DNA of 64,000 nucleotides from contig OX439137.1 of assembly GCA_949318235.1 (NCBI GenBank), positions 23,981,653-24,045,652 on the forward strand, given 5' to 3'. Origin of the DNA: Ecdyonurus torrentis. Taxonomy: Eukaryota > Arthropoda > Insecta > Ephemeroptera > Heptageniidae. Numbering within the stretch: position 1 is the first letter of the stretch; every line of letters starts with the position of its first letter. Under the pieces are notes generated by a model. It saw nothing but the letters and a program-made list of their open reading frames with translations. It did no database searches and was not told the origin of the DNA. The position numbers were made by a program, and so were the translations under genes. Below are positions 36,429-49,830 of the stretch, in pieces.

Positions 36429-36698
36429 AGCTTGTACACAGTTTTGCAATGCTTTAAGTATTGTGTAATCAACAGTTATGACGTCACTAAACGTTGAAAT
36501 TTTAATAATAAAAACGTTAGTGACGTCACAAGAGTTGGGTCTGAATATAAAAATAGTATATTTGTAATAGCCAAGTTTAACGTTTATTCCATTGTGATTC
36601 TAACGCCTGTGACGTCATTAACGCTTTTATCGTTAGATTGTCAGCTATAACCGTTAATTCACCAATACTTAAAACATTGCAAAACTGTGTTCAAGCTT
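36429..36698. mobile_element. Compound fold-back element with three TGACGTCA copies
   Basis: Outer arms AGCTTGTACACAGTTTTGCA then ATGCTTTAAGTATTG pair with CCAATACTTAAAACATTGCA then AAACTGTGTTCAAGCT. An inner hairpin TTATGACGTCACTAAACGTT / AACGTTAGTGACGTCACA lies at 36477-36529. A third TGACGTCA is at about 36610. Confidence 0.7.
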
Positions 36699-36814
36699 TT
36701 CAACGATTTTTTTTTTAGAGTATTCTGAAAGAGAACATTGTCTTAAATCAATAGATATGCGAATTTGTAATTTTTGAGTTTATTAAACATTTTTAATTAC
36801 TATTTTGGAAATAG

Positions 36815-36975
36815 CAAAATGACGTCACAGGTTTCAACTTTTTCCTATGCATGCATGCCATGATGTCATTTTTCGACTATCCAAAAATTAAATAAAAATA
36901 CTTAATAGACTCAAAAATTTAAAATTTCACATATCAATCGATTCAGGAAGATTTTTTTCTTTTAGAATATGACGT
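36815..36975. repeat. TGACGTCA-bearing repeat fragment
   Basis: AATGACGTCACAGGTTTCAA, then AATTAAATAAAAATACTTAA, ACATATCAATCGATTCAG and TTAGAATATGACG. The block ACATATCAATCGATT then TTTAGAATATGG also occurs at 5796-5840, so this is a dispersed family with unclear borders. Confidence 0.45.
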
Positions 36976-37464
36976 TTCTAAAAAAAATTCTTAGTCTTCC
37001 TCATTAGATGTAACTCCAACAAAATAATAGTAAAAAAAAAAAAAAATTAAAGAAATATCATAATTGTAAAATTGGAATAATGTGTATAAATATAATATAT
37101 TATAAAGTTCACTGAAATTTGCAACAAGTACAAATATAGCAAGCAAGTGAAATACTCTCTCTCTCACTCTCAATATTATTAAAAAAATATATTATTGAAG
37201 TTGAATGTTTTGCTTTGAATGATTTAAATATGCATAAAACGTAAAAGGCGTAAAAAATAAATATCAACATGAAAGAATGATTCTGACATTTTGACATGTA
37301 TTTTTAAGCTGTTTCAACAACAATAACAAAAAAAAACTCGTAATAAGTGTAATAGCACTAAAAAAAATGTGTTAAATAATATATGAAGAGCTATCATGTT
37401 CTTCTGATATGAAAATGTTTGACACTTTTTTTGCTCTTGCAAAAAAAAAAGAGAGAGAGAGAAA

Positions 37465-37503
<39 letters not shown>

Positions 37504-38039
37504 AAAAAAATTGAAAAAAATCATTTAAACAAATATTTATATTGTGTGCATGATTAAAATGACAGTATCTAAGCTTTGTCATCTTCCCATCTAACTATTC
37601 TCATATATTTCCACTCCAGCCTATATCCTAAATCCAAGACCACCTATTTTATATTATACAGGTATAGGTCTAATAGATCTCTGAACTATTAGGAAAATTA
37701 AAGTAGGTAGAAGAAAGGGAGTCAAATTTAACTTTCCAGTTTTAATTTATAGTATTGTAATTGTAATTCAAATTGACAACAGTATTTTTGATGGATTATG
37801 AGTTAGATTTTTTTTGTTTAACTTTTAATATTAATATTATTTATTTATTATTATAAATTTTCAGTGATACAAACCTTCTTTCTTAGGAGAATCATAAATT
37901 AAGACCAAAGCAGTTATTTACGTGGCAAAAAAAAAAATCAAAGAATATCATTTTGTTACTGTCAATTTTAAACTACGTGATTTTTATAGATTTTCATTGC
38001 ATATAAAATTGTTTTTACACAATAATAATACTCACAGTG
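36976..38039. other. AT-rich DNA with a (GA)n tract, no gene seen
   Basis: (GA)n at about 37449-37500 and a short CT patch at 37157-37170. Three short minus-strand frames overlap these and lack other support. Confidence 0.6.
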
Positions 38040-38246
38040 TATAGGGTGTATGCGGATGACGTCTTATTTAATACGCTTGGAGGCCATACTGGAGTAGGGA
38101 ATAACATTGCTAAGCATAGGACAAACTTCGTTATAGGCCATTTTCTTTGGAAAATCTGTTAATCTTTGTTATTGTTATTTTTTCTATGCCACCCATGTTA
38201 TTGAGTTATCCAACATCGACTTTAACATGAATGCATACACTGTATA
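38039..38246 (+). mobile_element. Family F element with internal deletion
   Basis: Starts TATAGGGTGTATGCGGATGA then CGTC and ends GAATGCATACACTGTATA. Compared with 23007-23315, about 100 bp between TCTGTTAATCTTTGTTATTG and TCTATGCCACCCATGTTATT is missing. Confidence 0.8.
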
Positions 38247-39308
38247 GGAACATCAACTTTTTTATGTTCCTAATATTGTCTTATAAGAACATATTTATAA
38301 GATAAAGAGAACAAAAATGTAGAAAATGCGCAGTATATAATTACGGAAGTCGTTTATTTTGTGTTGTTTTTTTTTATTGTAAAGACGCAATATTTCACAC
38401 CTTAATATAATTAAAATGTTACAAGAAATAATAATAAGATATCTACTTTAAGATCAACAATACAATGTTTAGTACTACTGGTATACATGCATGTATGTTA
38501 AAAAGTATAATTAAAATCTCTTGTGTATATACCAAGTGTAAATTTACTACCTCCTCTTATGTTATACCCTCCTCTCCCTTCTTTTTTTTTATTTAAACCA
38601 CTGCGTATTGTGTGTGAGTGTGTCAAGTTCTCTCTCTCTCTCTCGTCGTCTCCCAAAGCTTCACTTGTTAAAGCCTTAAAAAACAACACATACATAAAAA
38701 AGAAAAAACAGAATTAAAACGTCAACAATGAAAACGAATCGTTGTTTGTTTAAAAACTTATTTTACACACATAAAATATAAAATGCGTATTTATTATTAT
38801 TATAATAATATACTGTTGTATGTGATTAAAGGATTAAAATACAATTGATTAAATGTAAAAATTTATTTTTTTAGTAAAGTATTTTATACAGTTTTATTTT
38901 GGTATGTTGTGAACAAGTACACTATATGAAAAAAAATTTACAGATTTTTTTTTTTAAATGTTATCAAATTCTAGCAAAAGCTTTCTGAAGCTACTTTTGA
39001 TTTTATAATTCAAAACGATACAAATTTGAATCCATAAACAAACTCCTAATTTTTTTATTAATATATATTTTTTAACTTTTTAAAGTGTTATAGTAGACCA
39101 CATTCCAAATTTTATTAACTTTTATCCATTCACTCATTAGTGGATACATTTTTAGAATAGACCCTATCTTATGCATTTACATTAGTAGGGTCAATTAAAT
39201 AGTAATGAAATTTAGTGTGCACTCTTAATAAATTTTTAGGAAAAAATTTACTATATTCAAATTTATTTCCAACATTGAAGAAATACTTTATCTAATAATC
39301 CAAGAATT
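38247..39308. other. AT-rich DNA, no gene seen
   Basis: Short CT tract at 38630-38645. Overlapping short frames at 38498-38717 on both strands are low complexity. Confidence 0.5.
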
Positions 39309-39550
39309 TAAAGATATAGAACAAAAACCTGTATAATTACTGTTAATATCCTAACATTACATACCTAAAAATCAACGCAAACTAAGCAAGCTATGACGTC
39401 ATAAACCGCAACTGTAATTTCATTGAAATCAAAATAATAGAAAATAAATAAGAAATCAAAGATTTTGGCCAAATCAACGTTGATTTTCAAGTATGAGATA
39501 ATATTGCCTGGCTTTAGACAAATTTTTGTTCAACGTGTGATCTATAGTGT
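39309..39550. mobile_element. Family B element, internally deleted
   Basis: AAAGATATAGAACAAAAACC, ACCTAAAAATCAACGCAAAC, AAGCTATGACGTCATAAACC, GCCAAATCAACGTTGATTTT and GTTCAACGTGTGATCTAT. The left arm before the octamer is shortened. Confidence 0.65.
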
Positions 39551-39559
39551 GTGAGGTAT

Positions 39560-39892
39560 ATAGACAACATGAAAACATTCGCATTTACACCACAAAGCAC
39601 TTGACGGGACTTACATTAAATAACATTAATTAGTCTTAAAACCCAACTGTAGCGACGTAGCAGTGACCATAAAATTTCGATTTATGCAACCCGCACAACA
39701 TTTATATACTAGTTTTTGCCTGTTTCTGACGTCATAAACAGAAATATTCAATCAAATTGCATACTTTACAGTTTTTTTACGCTCTCCTGTGGAGCCACAT
39801 TTACATTCTGATAAAAATTATCATCAGTTTTGTAGATCCGATTTTGTGTTTATTCATTCAGCACATGTTGTTTCATGTGGTCTATGGCTTTA
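39560..39892 (-). mobile_element. Family A element, minus orientation
   Basis: Follows family order with AAGCACTTGACGGGACTTAC, GTAGCGACGTAGCAGTGACC, ATGCAACCCGCACAACATTT, TTTCTGACGTCATAAACAG and GTGGTCTATGGCTTTAA. It starts right after a family B copy. Confidence 0.85.
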
Positions 39893-41575
39893 AGTAAGAA
39901 ACTACTTTTATATTTGACTCTGCAAACTGAAGTACAAAATTTACTCTGTTTGTAAAATTTTCATATCAAAAGTTTGCATCGCGTCAAATACCTTACTTTT
40001 GTATCAACCACACTTTGAAAAGTTAAATACTTATAGCTTCATATTGTGTATCTTTGAGAAAGTAAAATATTACAATATTTAAACTAAGGTATTTGCTACA
40101 CAACAATAAATAATACAAAAGCAATGTAAAGTTATACGCATCCATCTATGGAATTTCCCGTGTTTTTTATAGTGACAAAAAATAGAATGGTTAGAAAGTC
40201 ACAAATTATTGTAAACAAAAATAAGTTTTATTAATTTATACGCAACTTTCAACTTAATTGTTTCTAAAGATGAGCATTTTTAAGGTAAATATTTGCTTTT
40301 TGCTTACATCCGCTTCCGTTTCGACGTTCTGCGCATGCGTAGTAAGTAGAAACGGAAGCGGATGTGACCAAAATTGCTGAAAGTTGGCCTCAAAACAGTT
40401 GTTCCTTTATAAGTCAATAATGATATAAATGCAGCAAAAAATTAAATAATTTCTTCTACTCGGGCATGTAATTTAATTAATGAGCAGCATAAAAGTGAAA
40501 TCGTAATTATGTATTTACTATTTCTATATTGTAATCACCTATATACACTTCGGAAAAAAATTATATTGGTAAAAAAAACATTACACTTCGATGGTAGTGA
40601 ATAGGCAAAGAGAAGAAATTGAGTCGCAATACGAGTAAAGTAGCAATCACATGTCAAGGTCATTTATTCCACATTGAAGTACAATTTATGTGTATTTAAT
40701 TTAAACACAGCAGCCATATTGCTACAAAAAAAAAGTTGCGACTAATTAATATTTATTGTGTTGATTTCCTAGCATTACGTTTGCTCGCATTTTGCTCCGT
40801 TCCGTTATGAATTGCACCGCTCTTTCTTTGATTTCTTCTTTCTTTGATTTTTTTTGATTTCTTTCTTTTCTTTGATTGCAATTAAAAAAGTTGCTCCTCA
40901 AAAAAAAAAAAAAAAAAAAAAAAAAGGTAAAGTAAAGGCACGAAATAAAAAAAAATTGTGATCACGTTTTTTTTTTTTTTTTTTTTTTTTAAACCTTAAA
41001 ATGCAAAAATTTGCAATGTCATGTAAATTTACATTTAAAGACAAAGTTTCTTATATAAAAAAATATTCAAACAATCGTCAAAATACAAGTGCCAAATTTT
41101 CAATAAGTTATGAAAGAAAAGATTAGGGGAAAAAAAAGTAGATTGATTTTTTACTGTTTGGTATTATAATATAAAATGTTCAATAAGAAAAAGTTTAATA
41201 ATTTATTTCAAAAGTTTGACTTATTAACATCGGAGAGATAAAAAAGTTTTACGCATAAAAGTTTGAAAAAAGTAGATATAAAAATAATGAAATTGATTTG
41301 AAATTGTTTTTTTTTTAATAATAAAATATTGTTAAAAATTTCTTTAGTTTACATATTATTATATAATTTTCTTTTTTGTTTAAAGATTTAAATTATGGTA
41401 TAACTTTCAAGTTTTAAATTTATATAAAAATCCATGATTGCATATTTTTTTTTTTTTTTTTTTTGCAGGATTAATAATTACTATAACCTTCTGTTTTCAT
41501 AATAATTTTTGTTCAAGAAATAGAGTAAGCTGATTTTTTTTTACAATTTCAAGGAAGCTAGAAAATAGCAATAGT
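39893..41575. other. AT-rich DNA with one GC-rich hairpin and A/T tracts
   Basis: A near-perfect hairpin at 40309-40363 (CATCCGCTTCCGTTTC / GAAACGGAAGCGGATG) has TGCGCATGCG at its centre. A tract at about 40899-40925 and T tracts at about 40968-40991 and 41445-41463. No gene seen. Confidence 0.6.
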
Positions 41576-41579
41576 GTGA

Positions 41580-42165
41580 GTCGAAAGGTAGCGCTCAATT
41601 CCAGGACCCAAGGTCGTGTCAATCCCCGCCCAGAATAGGGCCTAGGTGTGAGAGTGGGCCTTAAACCTAGTACCCATTTAGCCTAGCTCATATTTACGGA
41701 CACGGAGTGGCCAATGCGTTGGTTTAAGAGGCCAAGATCCACCTCGCACCTTTAAGTGCATTTGTTTTTGTGGGCATCCAGCTCTATGGAGCTCGCGGAA
41801 TAGTGTTCTACCGCGTCCAGGAGAGAACGTCACCCAAGAGAGAGCAGCAAGACTTTTGTCTTAATTCACAATTAAGTACCTCTCAAGCTAAATTTCCATA
41901 AAGCTGTGGTAAACCAGGGTGCATGCATCTTGGCCATTAATTTTTTATAACACCATAAAATAATTGTACAAGTGATACAAGTCTAAACCATGGGAGTATT
42001 GAACCTTTACCCGTAATACCTGAAAAGCAAGGTTAAAGGCTTTTTACTCCACCTTTACTATAGGCCTTACTATGCTCACTATTGGCTGGACCCCTCTCGT
42101 CGCAAGATCCTGGCTACGCTAATACTCCTATAATTTCCTGACAACAAAATATTATTATTATAACT
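41580..42165 (+). mobile_element. GC-richer fragment, possible non-LTR retrotransposon 3' region
   Basis: GGTAGCGCTCAATTCCAGGA, CCAAGGTCGTGTCAATCCCC, AGGGCCTAGGTGTGAGAGTG, GGCATCCAGCTCTATGGAGC and GACCCCTCTCGTCGCAAGAT, ending CTAATACTCCTATAATTTCC and then ATATTATTATTATAAC. The higher GC and the (ATT)n tail suit the 3' untranslated end of a LINE, but there is no recognisable protein. A SINE or an unrelated insertion are alternatives. Confidence 0.4.
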
Positions 42166-42700
42166 ACATTGTAATATGCTTTACTCCTTAACAAAGTTCA
42201 TAATAAAATTGACAGTTAACTAGTTTTTTAAAAGTATAATACAGATTAATATATTAAAGTTTATATCTACAGTATTTGTATCTCATAATTGAAAAAGAAT
42301 GCATTTTAAATGGACTGAATCCAATTATTTTAAACCTGTTACCAAAGATTATCAACAGCTTGCTTTAAAAAAAAACACAAAAATATTTTCGTCAGCATTT
42401 TTTAAAATATAACTGCAGTACCTGCAGCATGTTGCATTGATGACGTAATTGATCACGTGACGAAATGCAACCAACCATAACAAAGGAGAATTGAGAAGTA
42501 TTGAATCAATTTTTGTGTGTATGTCATGTGTGAAAAATATTAAACAATTTAATGTAGAAATTTTGAAAATGTGTTTTTTTTACATATGTAACCAATATTC
42601 AAAAATCTGCTTAATTTTTACAATACTAAAATTTAGTTAATTACTGGAAACTTGTAATATTGCCAACAAATTCAGAAGTGTGATATTCTTTATTTTACTA
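42166..42700. other. AT-rich DNA, no gene seen
   Basis: Nothing recognised apart from ATGACGTAATTGATCACGTG near 42440. Confidence 0.45.
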
Positions 42701-43330
42701 TTATCACGATACTCTGTGGGTATGCGGCTTGTTCAGTAGCCGTGGTTAATGTAAGTAGATAACTCATGTAATCCAGAGAGGATTCCCGCTGAAAAGTACT
42801 GGTCAGCTGGAGAAGTGTATTGCGGGTCAAAATTACATTGATCAAATGGGCAACAAAATATAACTTCCAGGATAAAATAAAATTAAAGGCAACAGAAAAT
42901 TGAATAACGATATTCTCTTTGGATTACCTATCTATAGAAATACCTTAGCCGTGGTATGCACTGACAATGCGCTCTCGTGTTCTCCACACGTTGATACCCG
43001 TGTGAATGTCAGTGTGTCACAGGTAAAACGGTAGGAGAGGTGATAGAACTTTTCATGTCTCCTTCCAGTCCTGGCAGTGGTCCACGCTAAGTTAGAGGTA
43101 TCGCGGAGGGACGTTTTACCAATCCACCTCATCTCATTTATTACTAAAACATACGTGGTTGGGTTTATCATATTGTGTGCTATACTCTATATATTATTTA
43201 ATTTATATTTAATTTTTTATTGTGTTTTTATATATTGTTCAAATTTGATAATCCAAGGTCATGGTCTCTTTGATAGAGCTTTCATTAAACATGAGGTAGA
43301 TCTATTTGATTCAGTTTGATCAACTATGAT
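42701..43330. other. Unidentified GC-richer segment
   Basis: Contains AGCCGTGGTTAATGTAAG, CAGAGAGGATTCCCGCTG, ACACGTTGATACCCGTGTGA, TCCTGGCAGTGGTCCACGCT and GAGGTATCGCGGAGGGACGT. Short frames of 79-80 codons occur on both strands (42932-43171 minus, 43077-43319 plus) with no domain I recognise. It may be a TE fragment or a unique region. Confidence 0.35.
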
Positions 43331-43632
43331 GTACTGCATAATTACTTTTCACTTATGAAGAAATTAAACTCTGTTGAAAATCAACATCTTTTACAACATA
43401 GAAGTGCAGTAGTCAATGATTAACAAAAATTATTGTTCTAGAAACACTTTACTATGCTGTACAGCATAGTTTATAGTAATTATTATTTTTAGTGCAGATG
43501 TAATGGTTTGCAAAATTCTATTAAATAGACAGGAAATACTAATGCGGGTGTATAGAGTAATAACAAATCCCACTTTTCAAGCAAAATGAGGGAAAATGCT
43601 CGGTTGGAATCTGTCTAACGAACGTAACCGTG

Positions 43633-45083
<1,451 letters not shown>

Positions 45084-45087
45084 TTAA

Positions 45088-45426
45088 GGCGGGAAATCAG
45101 GTACTACGGGATTTGACTAAAACATTTTTTAAAGAAAGAAAAATCTAGAATTTTGCCCAGTGATACATTAGGATAAGGTATCTTAAAAAATGTAAACAAT
45201 TTGGGGAGTCACCATGCTAGATTTTAAATTATCATTTTTTTTTTTTAATTTAGTCCCATAAGAACCCATGTTAATTTCATTAATTATTTTCTCTCTTATT
45301 TGATGGTCACGAGTTCTGAAAATTTTATCATAAGTAGCTGTTACTATTAACTTTCAAATGACATCATAAAATTTCGAAGTTTTCTTTTTACATTTTGAGA
45401 TGCAAGTTATCTGAATGCAAACCTTA
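45088..45426 (+). mobile_element. Family G element, TTAA-bounded
   Basis: GTTAAGGCGGGAAATCAGGT to TGAATGCAAACCTTAA. Shares GAGTCACCATGCTAGATTTT, AGAACCCATGTTAATTTC and ACGAGTTCTGAAAATTTTAT with the copies at 19448 and 35291. Confidence 0.8.
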
Positions 45427-45742
45427 AAAGTAAACATTTGTTTTTTGAGTGTACCATATTAAATTAGACATTTTAATACACTAACAGTTTATTAATTGTC
45501 TATAAATAATTTTACTGTGTATGCTGATTAAATAATTGATAATCTCAAAGACTATAAATGAATATTTTAGTAACAAACTGCATAGATAGTATTTTAGTTA
45601 ATTTTCTGGTCATATGTATGCTGATAGTAATATTATGTAAACAATATTATAGATAAAGTTGTATCAATATTAATTAACAAGTGATCAGCTTAAATCAATC
45701 TAATATTGATATATACTGACATGTTATATAATAGTGAGTTAC
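45427..45742. other. AT-rich DNA, no gene seen
   Basis: Nothing recognised. Confidence 0.45.
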
Positions 45743-45746
45743 TTAA

Positions 45747-46058
45747 AGGGCTTCAAAAACAAATTTCCTCTCTAATCATGAGATAGGACTATTATAAATA
45801 CACATATTTTGTCCCTTAACCCTTCAGTACTCTTACAAATTGGGGAGAAAACGTGTAAAGTAGACAACATGCGCTACAATTTCTATTGTAGACCCGGAAT
45901 TGTTGACGTCATGAAGTCCTAAAGTTGCCTACTTTACAGTTTTTCAACCCCAGTTTGTGAGGCTACAGAAGTGTTGAAGGATAAAATATGTGTATGAATG
46001 ATGCTCCCATCTCATGATTTTTACGTTTTCGATTCAATTATTTGATGCCTGGAGCCCT
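45747..46058 (+). mobile_element. Family H reference copy, TTAA-bounded, uninterrupted
   Basis: Begins AGGGCTTCAAAAACAAATTT and ends TTGATGCCTGGAGCCCT, with TTAA at 45743-45746 and 46059-46062; the ends are a short inverted repeat (AGGGCTTC / GGAGCCCT). Interior: CATGAGATAGGACTATTATA, GTGTAAAGTAGACAACATGC, TTGTTGACGTCATGAAGTCC and GTTGCCTACTTTACAG. It carries the empty site corresponding to the insertion at 35291-35616. Confidence 0.8.
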
Positions 46059-46062
46059 TTAA

Positions 46063-46888
46063 GTAATTTTGTTTGTGTTTTATGTTTGAAGATATTTTGA
46101 AATTTAGAAAATAATAGGAAAGTTTGTAGACTAGATTTATGATAAGATAAATTTGTTAGGATGTAAATTACTTTATTTTATCATCAATATTTATGGATCA
46201 AAAGTTGTGATTTTTTTTTAATTTGTCTGATTATGTTTTAACTTAAAAAGTCTAATTTTTATCTCTGCTCGATTTTCAAAGTAACTTAACTCTCAAATAT
46301 TTTGTTTATCATTTAATGAAAATAATAATATTGAGATATTAGCCTCGGCCTTGGTTGGATCATGGAAAATGTTTTAAAGATACAATAAAAAAGTTAAACT
46401 ATTAAGTTTGTTGGAAAAAAAAGGCCTTGTATTAGGGTCTGTAAAGAAGGGATTAAAGTTGTTGTTGTTACTAGGCTACTTAGCACTTCTACCATTTTAT
46501 ATTCAATTTTAACTTTGCTAATCTTATTCTTTTATAATCTTTAATATAGATATTCATAATACAACCCATGCAGAACATTTTGTCTCTTCCTCTTGTACTA
46601 CGAAAAATTAGTGAATAAAAATAGTTTCACAGTATTGTTGGATATAAAATGTTGGAGAAAGAAAAACACATTTTTTTTAATTATATAATTATGCTCAAAA
46701 ATTAAACATGGAGAGGTTTTAGAAAAAATAGTTGAAAACATGAAAAAAAAATGCTTTTGAATAATTCTTTAGTCAATTTTTAATTTTATTGATTTGTACA
46801 ATTTTTAAGCATTTTTTTTCTTTTTAATTCATATTAATTCTCTAAAATATCAAAGGATGTTCCCGCAAAGTTTCAGGGTGGTAACTTA
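46063..46888. other. AT-rich DNA, no gene seen
   Basis: Nothing recognised. Confidence 0.45.
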
Positions 46889-47006
46889 TAATGCTGTTCG
46901 TAAACCCTGTTTTTTGCTACTAAAATAACAATCAACTACAGTTAATCAAATCGAATGCGCATTTTTTGGTGCAAGAAAACAGGGTTTACGAATAGCATTA
47001 TTGAGT
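46889..47006. repeat. Fold-back element
   Basis: ATAATGCTGTTCGTAAACCC then TGTTTTTTGC pairs with GCAAGAAAACAGGGTTTACG then AATAGCATTAT. The right half recurs at 25656-25731. Confidence 0.65.
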
Positions 47007-47014
47007 CTCCTGCG

Positions 47015-47174
47015 ATTCTCTTGCGAGTGTCTTATTGGTCACACGTTACCATCGCTAACAAGTATGACACGTTATGGCTATGACCTAAATACATGTAACC
47101 GTCATTTACCATGAAAGCCTATAGATAAACCGTGGAAACATCTAAGCAGGCTAATCAGCAAGTGCCAACACAGC

Positions 47175-47220
<46 letters not shown>
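47015..47220 (-). mobile_element. SINE 3' fragment next to a long A tract
   Basis: On the minus strand: CTGATTAGCCTGCTTAGATG, TTTCCACGGTTTATCTATAG, GCTTTCATGGTAAATGACG. This matches the SINE body at 63158-63215. A pure A run at about 47178-47220 abuts it. On the minus strand that run lies upstream of the SINE fragment, so it may belong to a different insertion rather than to the SINE's own tail. Confidence 0.55.
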
Positions 47221-47222
<2 letters not shown>

Positions 47223-47614
47223 CGTGACGCCGATTAAGCATGAACATACTCATATACATAAGTATTATAATTTGTAAGATTTCATACAATACATCCATAT
47301 CATTATAGAAAGTATAAAAATCATTTCACAATCAAATACTATAATAATACAATGCAAACTATATTTAAATAGAATACGCACAAGAAACTACGAGTTTTAT
47401 TCTGCAGTTAACAATATTGTATACGTGTTACTGTTTCCAAATTAAACAAATTTATTTTTTTTACACATTTATTATGCTATATTATGTAAGAAAGTATAAA
47501 CATAAGTTAAGTTATAATAAAAAAATGTTACTGAAATAAAGCTAGCAATTTTATTCCGTAATTATTTCTGTCCGTGCGAATAAACACGCATCATACAATG
47601 TGTGATAATCGAAT
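47221..47614. other. AT-rich DNA, no gene seen
   Basis: Nothing recognised. Confidence 0.45.
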
Positions 47615-47724
47615 GTTCACAATGACGCGTATACATAAATTCACATAACTCTTACGTGAATATAAAACAATCGATACTATTTGGATTCTTACGTAAAAAA
47701 TGTGAATTTATGTGTCATTGTGCA
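47615..47724. mobile_element. Short palindromic MITE (GTTCACAATGACGCG), copy 1
   Basis: GTTCACAATGACGCGTATAC then ATAAATTCACATAA pairs with TGTGAATTTATGTGTCATTG then TGCAC. A second copy lies at 60002-60099. The end resembles the GTTCACAATG of the Harbinger-like element at 51840. Confidence 0.6.
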
Positions 47725-48137
47725 CAAGCCATTACACTTCACGTATAAGTCCTCAACACTCTTGAAATTGTACCCTCCCCCCTCCACTAAAATAATAATA
47801 AAAATAATAATAATTTCAGTATGGATTCAATTCTCATTTGTTTTAACAGTAACACTTATTAAACTCATCCATGTGTATCCATTGTCCATGATCTGGATTA
47901 AATTTATTCAGATGAAAACCACTCTGAATGTCAATAATAATAATAATTGTGTGTTAGTAAAACCATAAAATGTTGATTATACTATAGCACGTCAATAACA
48001 AATCGATTAATAAAGCTTGTTATCTCATGTGTTTCTATATTGATTTTACTAACTTTATATTTGGGAATTATAATTGTATAATATTTTGTTATTTTCATCA
48101 AATTCACTCATCCCTTTTACCCTTTCTCTCTCTGTCT

Positions 48138-48215
<78 letters not shown>

Positions 48216-48776
48216 CTCTCTCTATACTCTCTAATGAAATCAACTAAAGATTAACGATGAAAGTTACCAATTAGTTCCTAACATAAAATATACAGTACGA
48301 ACTAATAGATAGACATGAATTAATGAATTTGGTGCTAAAATACGACAAAATTGTAAATTTTTATTCTGAAAAGTTACAGTTGAAATTTAAGAGTTGACCT
48401 CCTATTTTGTTATGTCATTTAACGTAGATGGAAACATCAATAAGATAACAAATTTAGAATTCATGACTATCAGATACAGAAGAAAATAATAATTGAAATT
48501 TGGAATAAATTTTCATAAACTTGTATTGTTGTAAAAAAAGGACTAAATATATAAAATGAGTAAATAATATGTTCCTTAATTTTTATGAAACTTAACGTCA
48601 AATCCCGCAACACCTCGTTTTAAAGATTAAACTTAAAGATAGAAAACTATTAAGCACTTCAAATGTAGGAAGTGAGGAGTTAACTATTTTGTCGCAATAC
48701 AATACAGCAAAGTCACTAATTTTTACTCTATGTACAAAATAGTGATGAAGTAAGAAGTATGATAACTACTATAGGT
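47725..48776. other. AT-rich DNA with (CT)n tract, no gene seen
   Basis: (CT)n at about 48122-48232 with a few TA interruptions. No gene seen. The sequence near 48655-48720 (AAGCACTTCAAATG, CAGCAAAGTCACTAATTTTT) loosely resembles 56975-57030. Confidence 0.6.
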
Positions 48777-49054
48777 ACTCTAAAAATTGTTACTTTACTT
48801 TATTACGAACACTAACTTATTTAAGATAATCACTTTTAAGTTATTATAAGTATAGCTAAAATAATGCATTTTAGCAAGTTGTTAAAAATAGCTAATTTAA
48901 GATTTTTAAAGTTTTTTAAAGCTATTTTAAGTTAAAATTGCTATTACTAATAACTTGCTAAAATGCATTATTTTAGCTACTCAAAATAACTTAAAAGTGA
49001 TTTTCTTAAATAAATTAGTATTCGTAACTAAAGAAATGCACCATTTTTTAGGGT
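48777..49054. mobile_element. Family D palindromic MITE
   Basis: TACTCTAAAAATTGTTACTT to GCACCATTTTTTAGGGTA, with ACTAACTTATTTAAGATAAT, AATAATGCATTTTAGCAAGT and the complementary right arm. Ends slightly mutated. Confidence 0.8.
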
Positions 49055-49204
49055 ATGTAGTATTTAATTGTTTATAGATCTAGCATTAGAAACACTTACA
49101 CTTAAATGGTTTACAAAACCCATTCTTAAAATTTAAGATATAAGATTTTATTACGTTCTATGTCTTTATATAGAGCTGAACAAATCCAAAAACACAACAT
49201 ACAT

Positions 49205-49425
49205 CACGGAAAGAATAAATTACGAAATTTATGGTACATTTATGTAATTATAGCTTAATTTATGCTAAATTAGACTAACATAAATAATTATGCTGCATAG
49301 TATAATATTTTTGCTTTTCTACATAGTTACGATGCATCAGCTATGCTGTATTGACCAAATTGTGCTGAAAATTGACCGGCATAATTATTACCTATTCATT
49401 TATTTTTTCATGCATAAAATAAAAT
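49205..49425 (+). mobile_element. Family C element
   Basis: CACGGAAAGAATAAATTACG then AAATTTATGG at the left; GACCGGCATAATTATTACCT then ATTCATTTATTTTTTCATG at the right. Interior CATAAATAATTATGCTGCAT and GCTATGCTGTATTGACCAAA. Confidence 0.75.
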
Positions 49426-49499
49426 ACATAATACATCAAATCATATCAATATTCTATACCTACGCAAGTTCAATTATATTTAATATTATAGAAGAAAAC

Positions 49500-49830
49500 A
49501 ATGACTTGGCAACTCTGTAGCAAATGTGACTTGGCAACACTGTAGCACGCGCGCCGAGAAAGGATAGCTATGATAGCCGAGATAGGATTTTGATTTTAAA
49601 TCAAAGTGACAGCATCACAGAAACGTTGATGCACCTTGGATATATTTTTTATGAATACCTAACACCCCAAAGTTATTAAATCAATTATCACTGCAGTGAT
49701 ATCATACATACAGCTTGAGTAAAAAAATAATTAGTGAGTTCCCCAATGCTATCAGTATAGGGCAATCCTTTCTCGGCAAAGAGGCCACGCCCCTTTTGAA
49801 CTAAAACACCAGATGGCGCATCCATAGTTT
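49500..49830. repeat. Less AT-rich patch with a short tandem duplication
   Basis: TGACTTGGCAAC(T/A)CTGTAGCA occurs twice in a row at 49501-49545. GCCGAGAAAGGAT at about 49552 is the complement of ATCCTTTCTCGGC at about 49768, so a fold-back of about 230 bp is possible. No gene recognised. Confidence 0.4.

Noticed and set aside
42932..43319. Paired 79-80 codon frames as a gene
   Set aside because: The frames overlap on opposite strands, lack any motif I recognise, and sit in a probable repeat-derived island.
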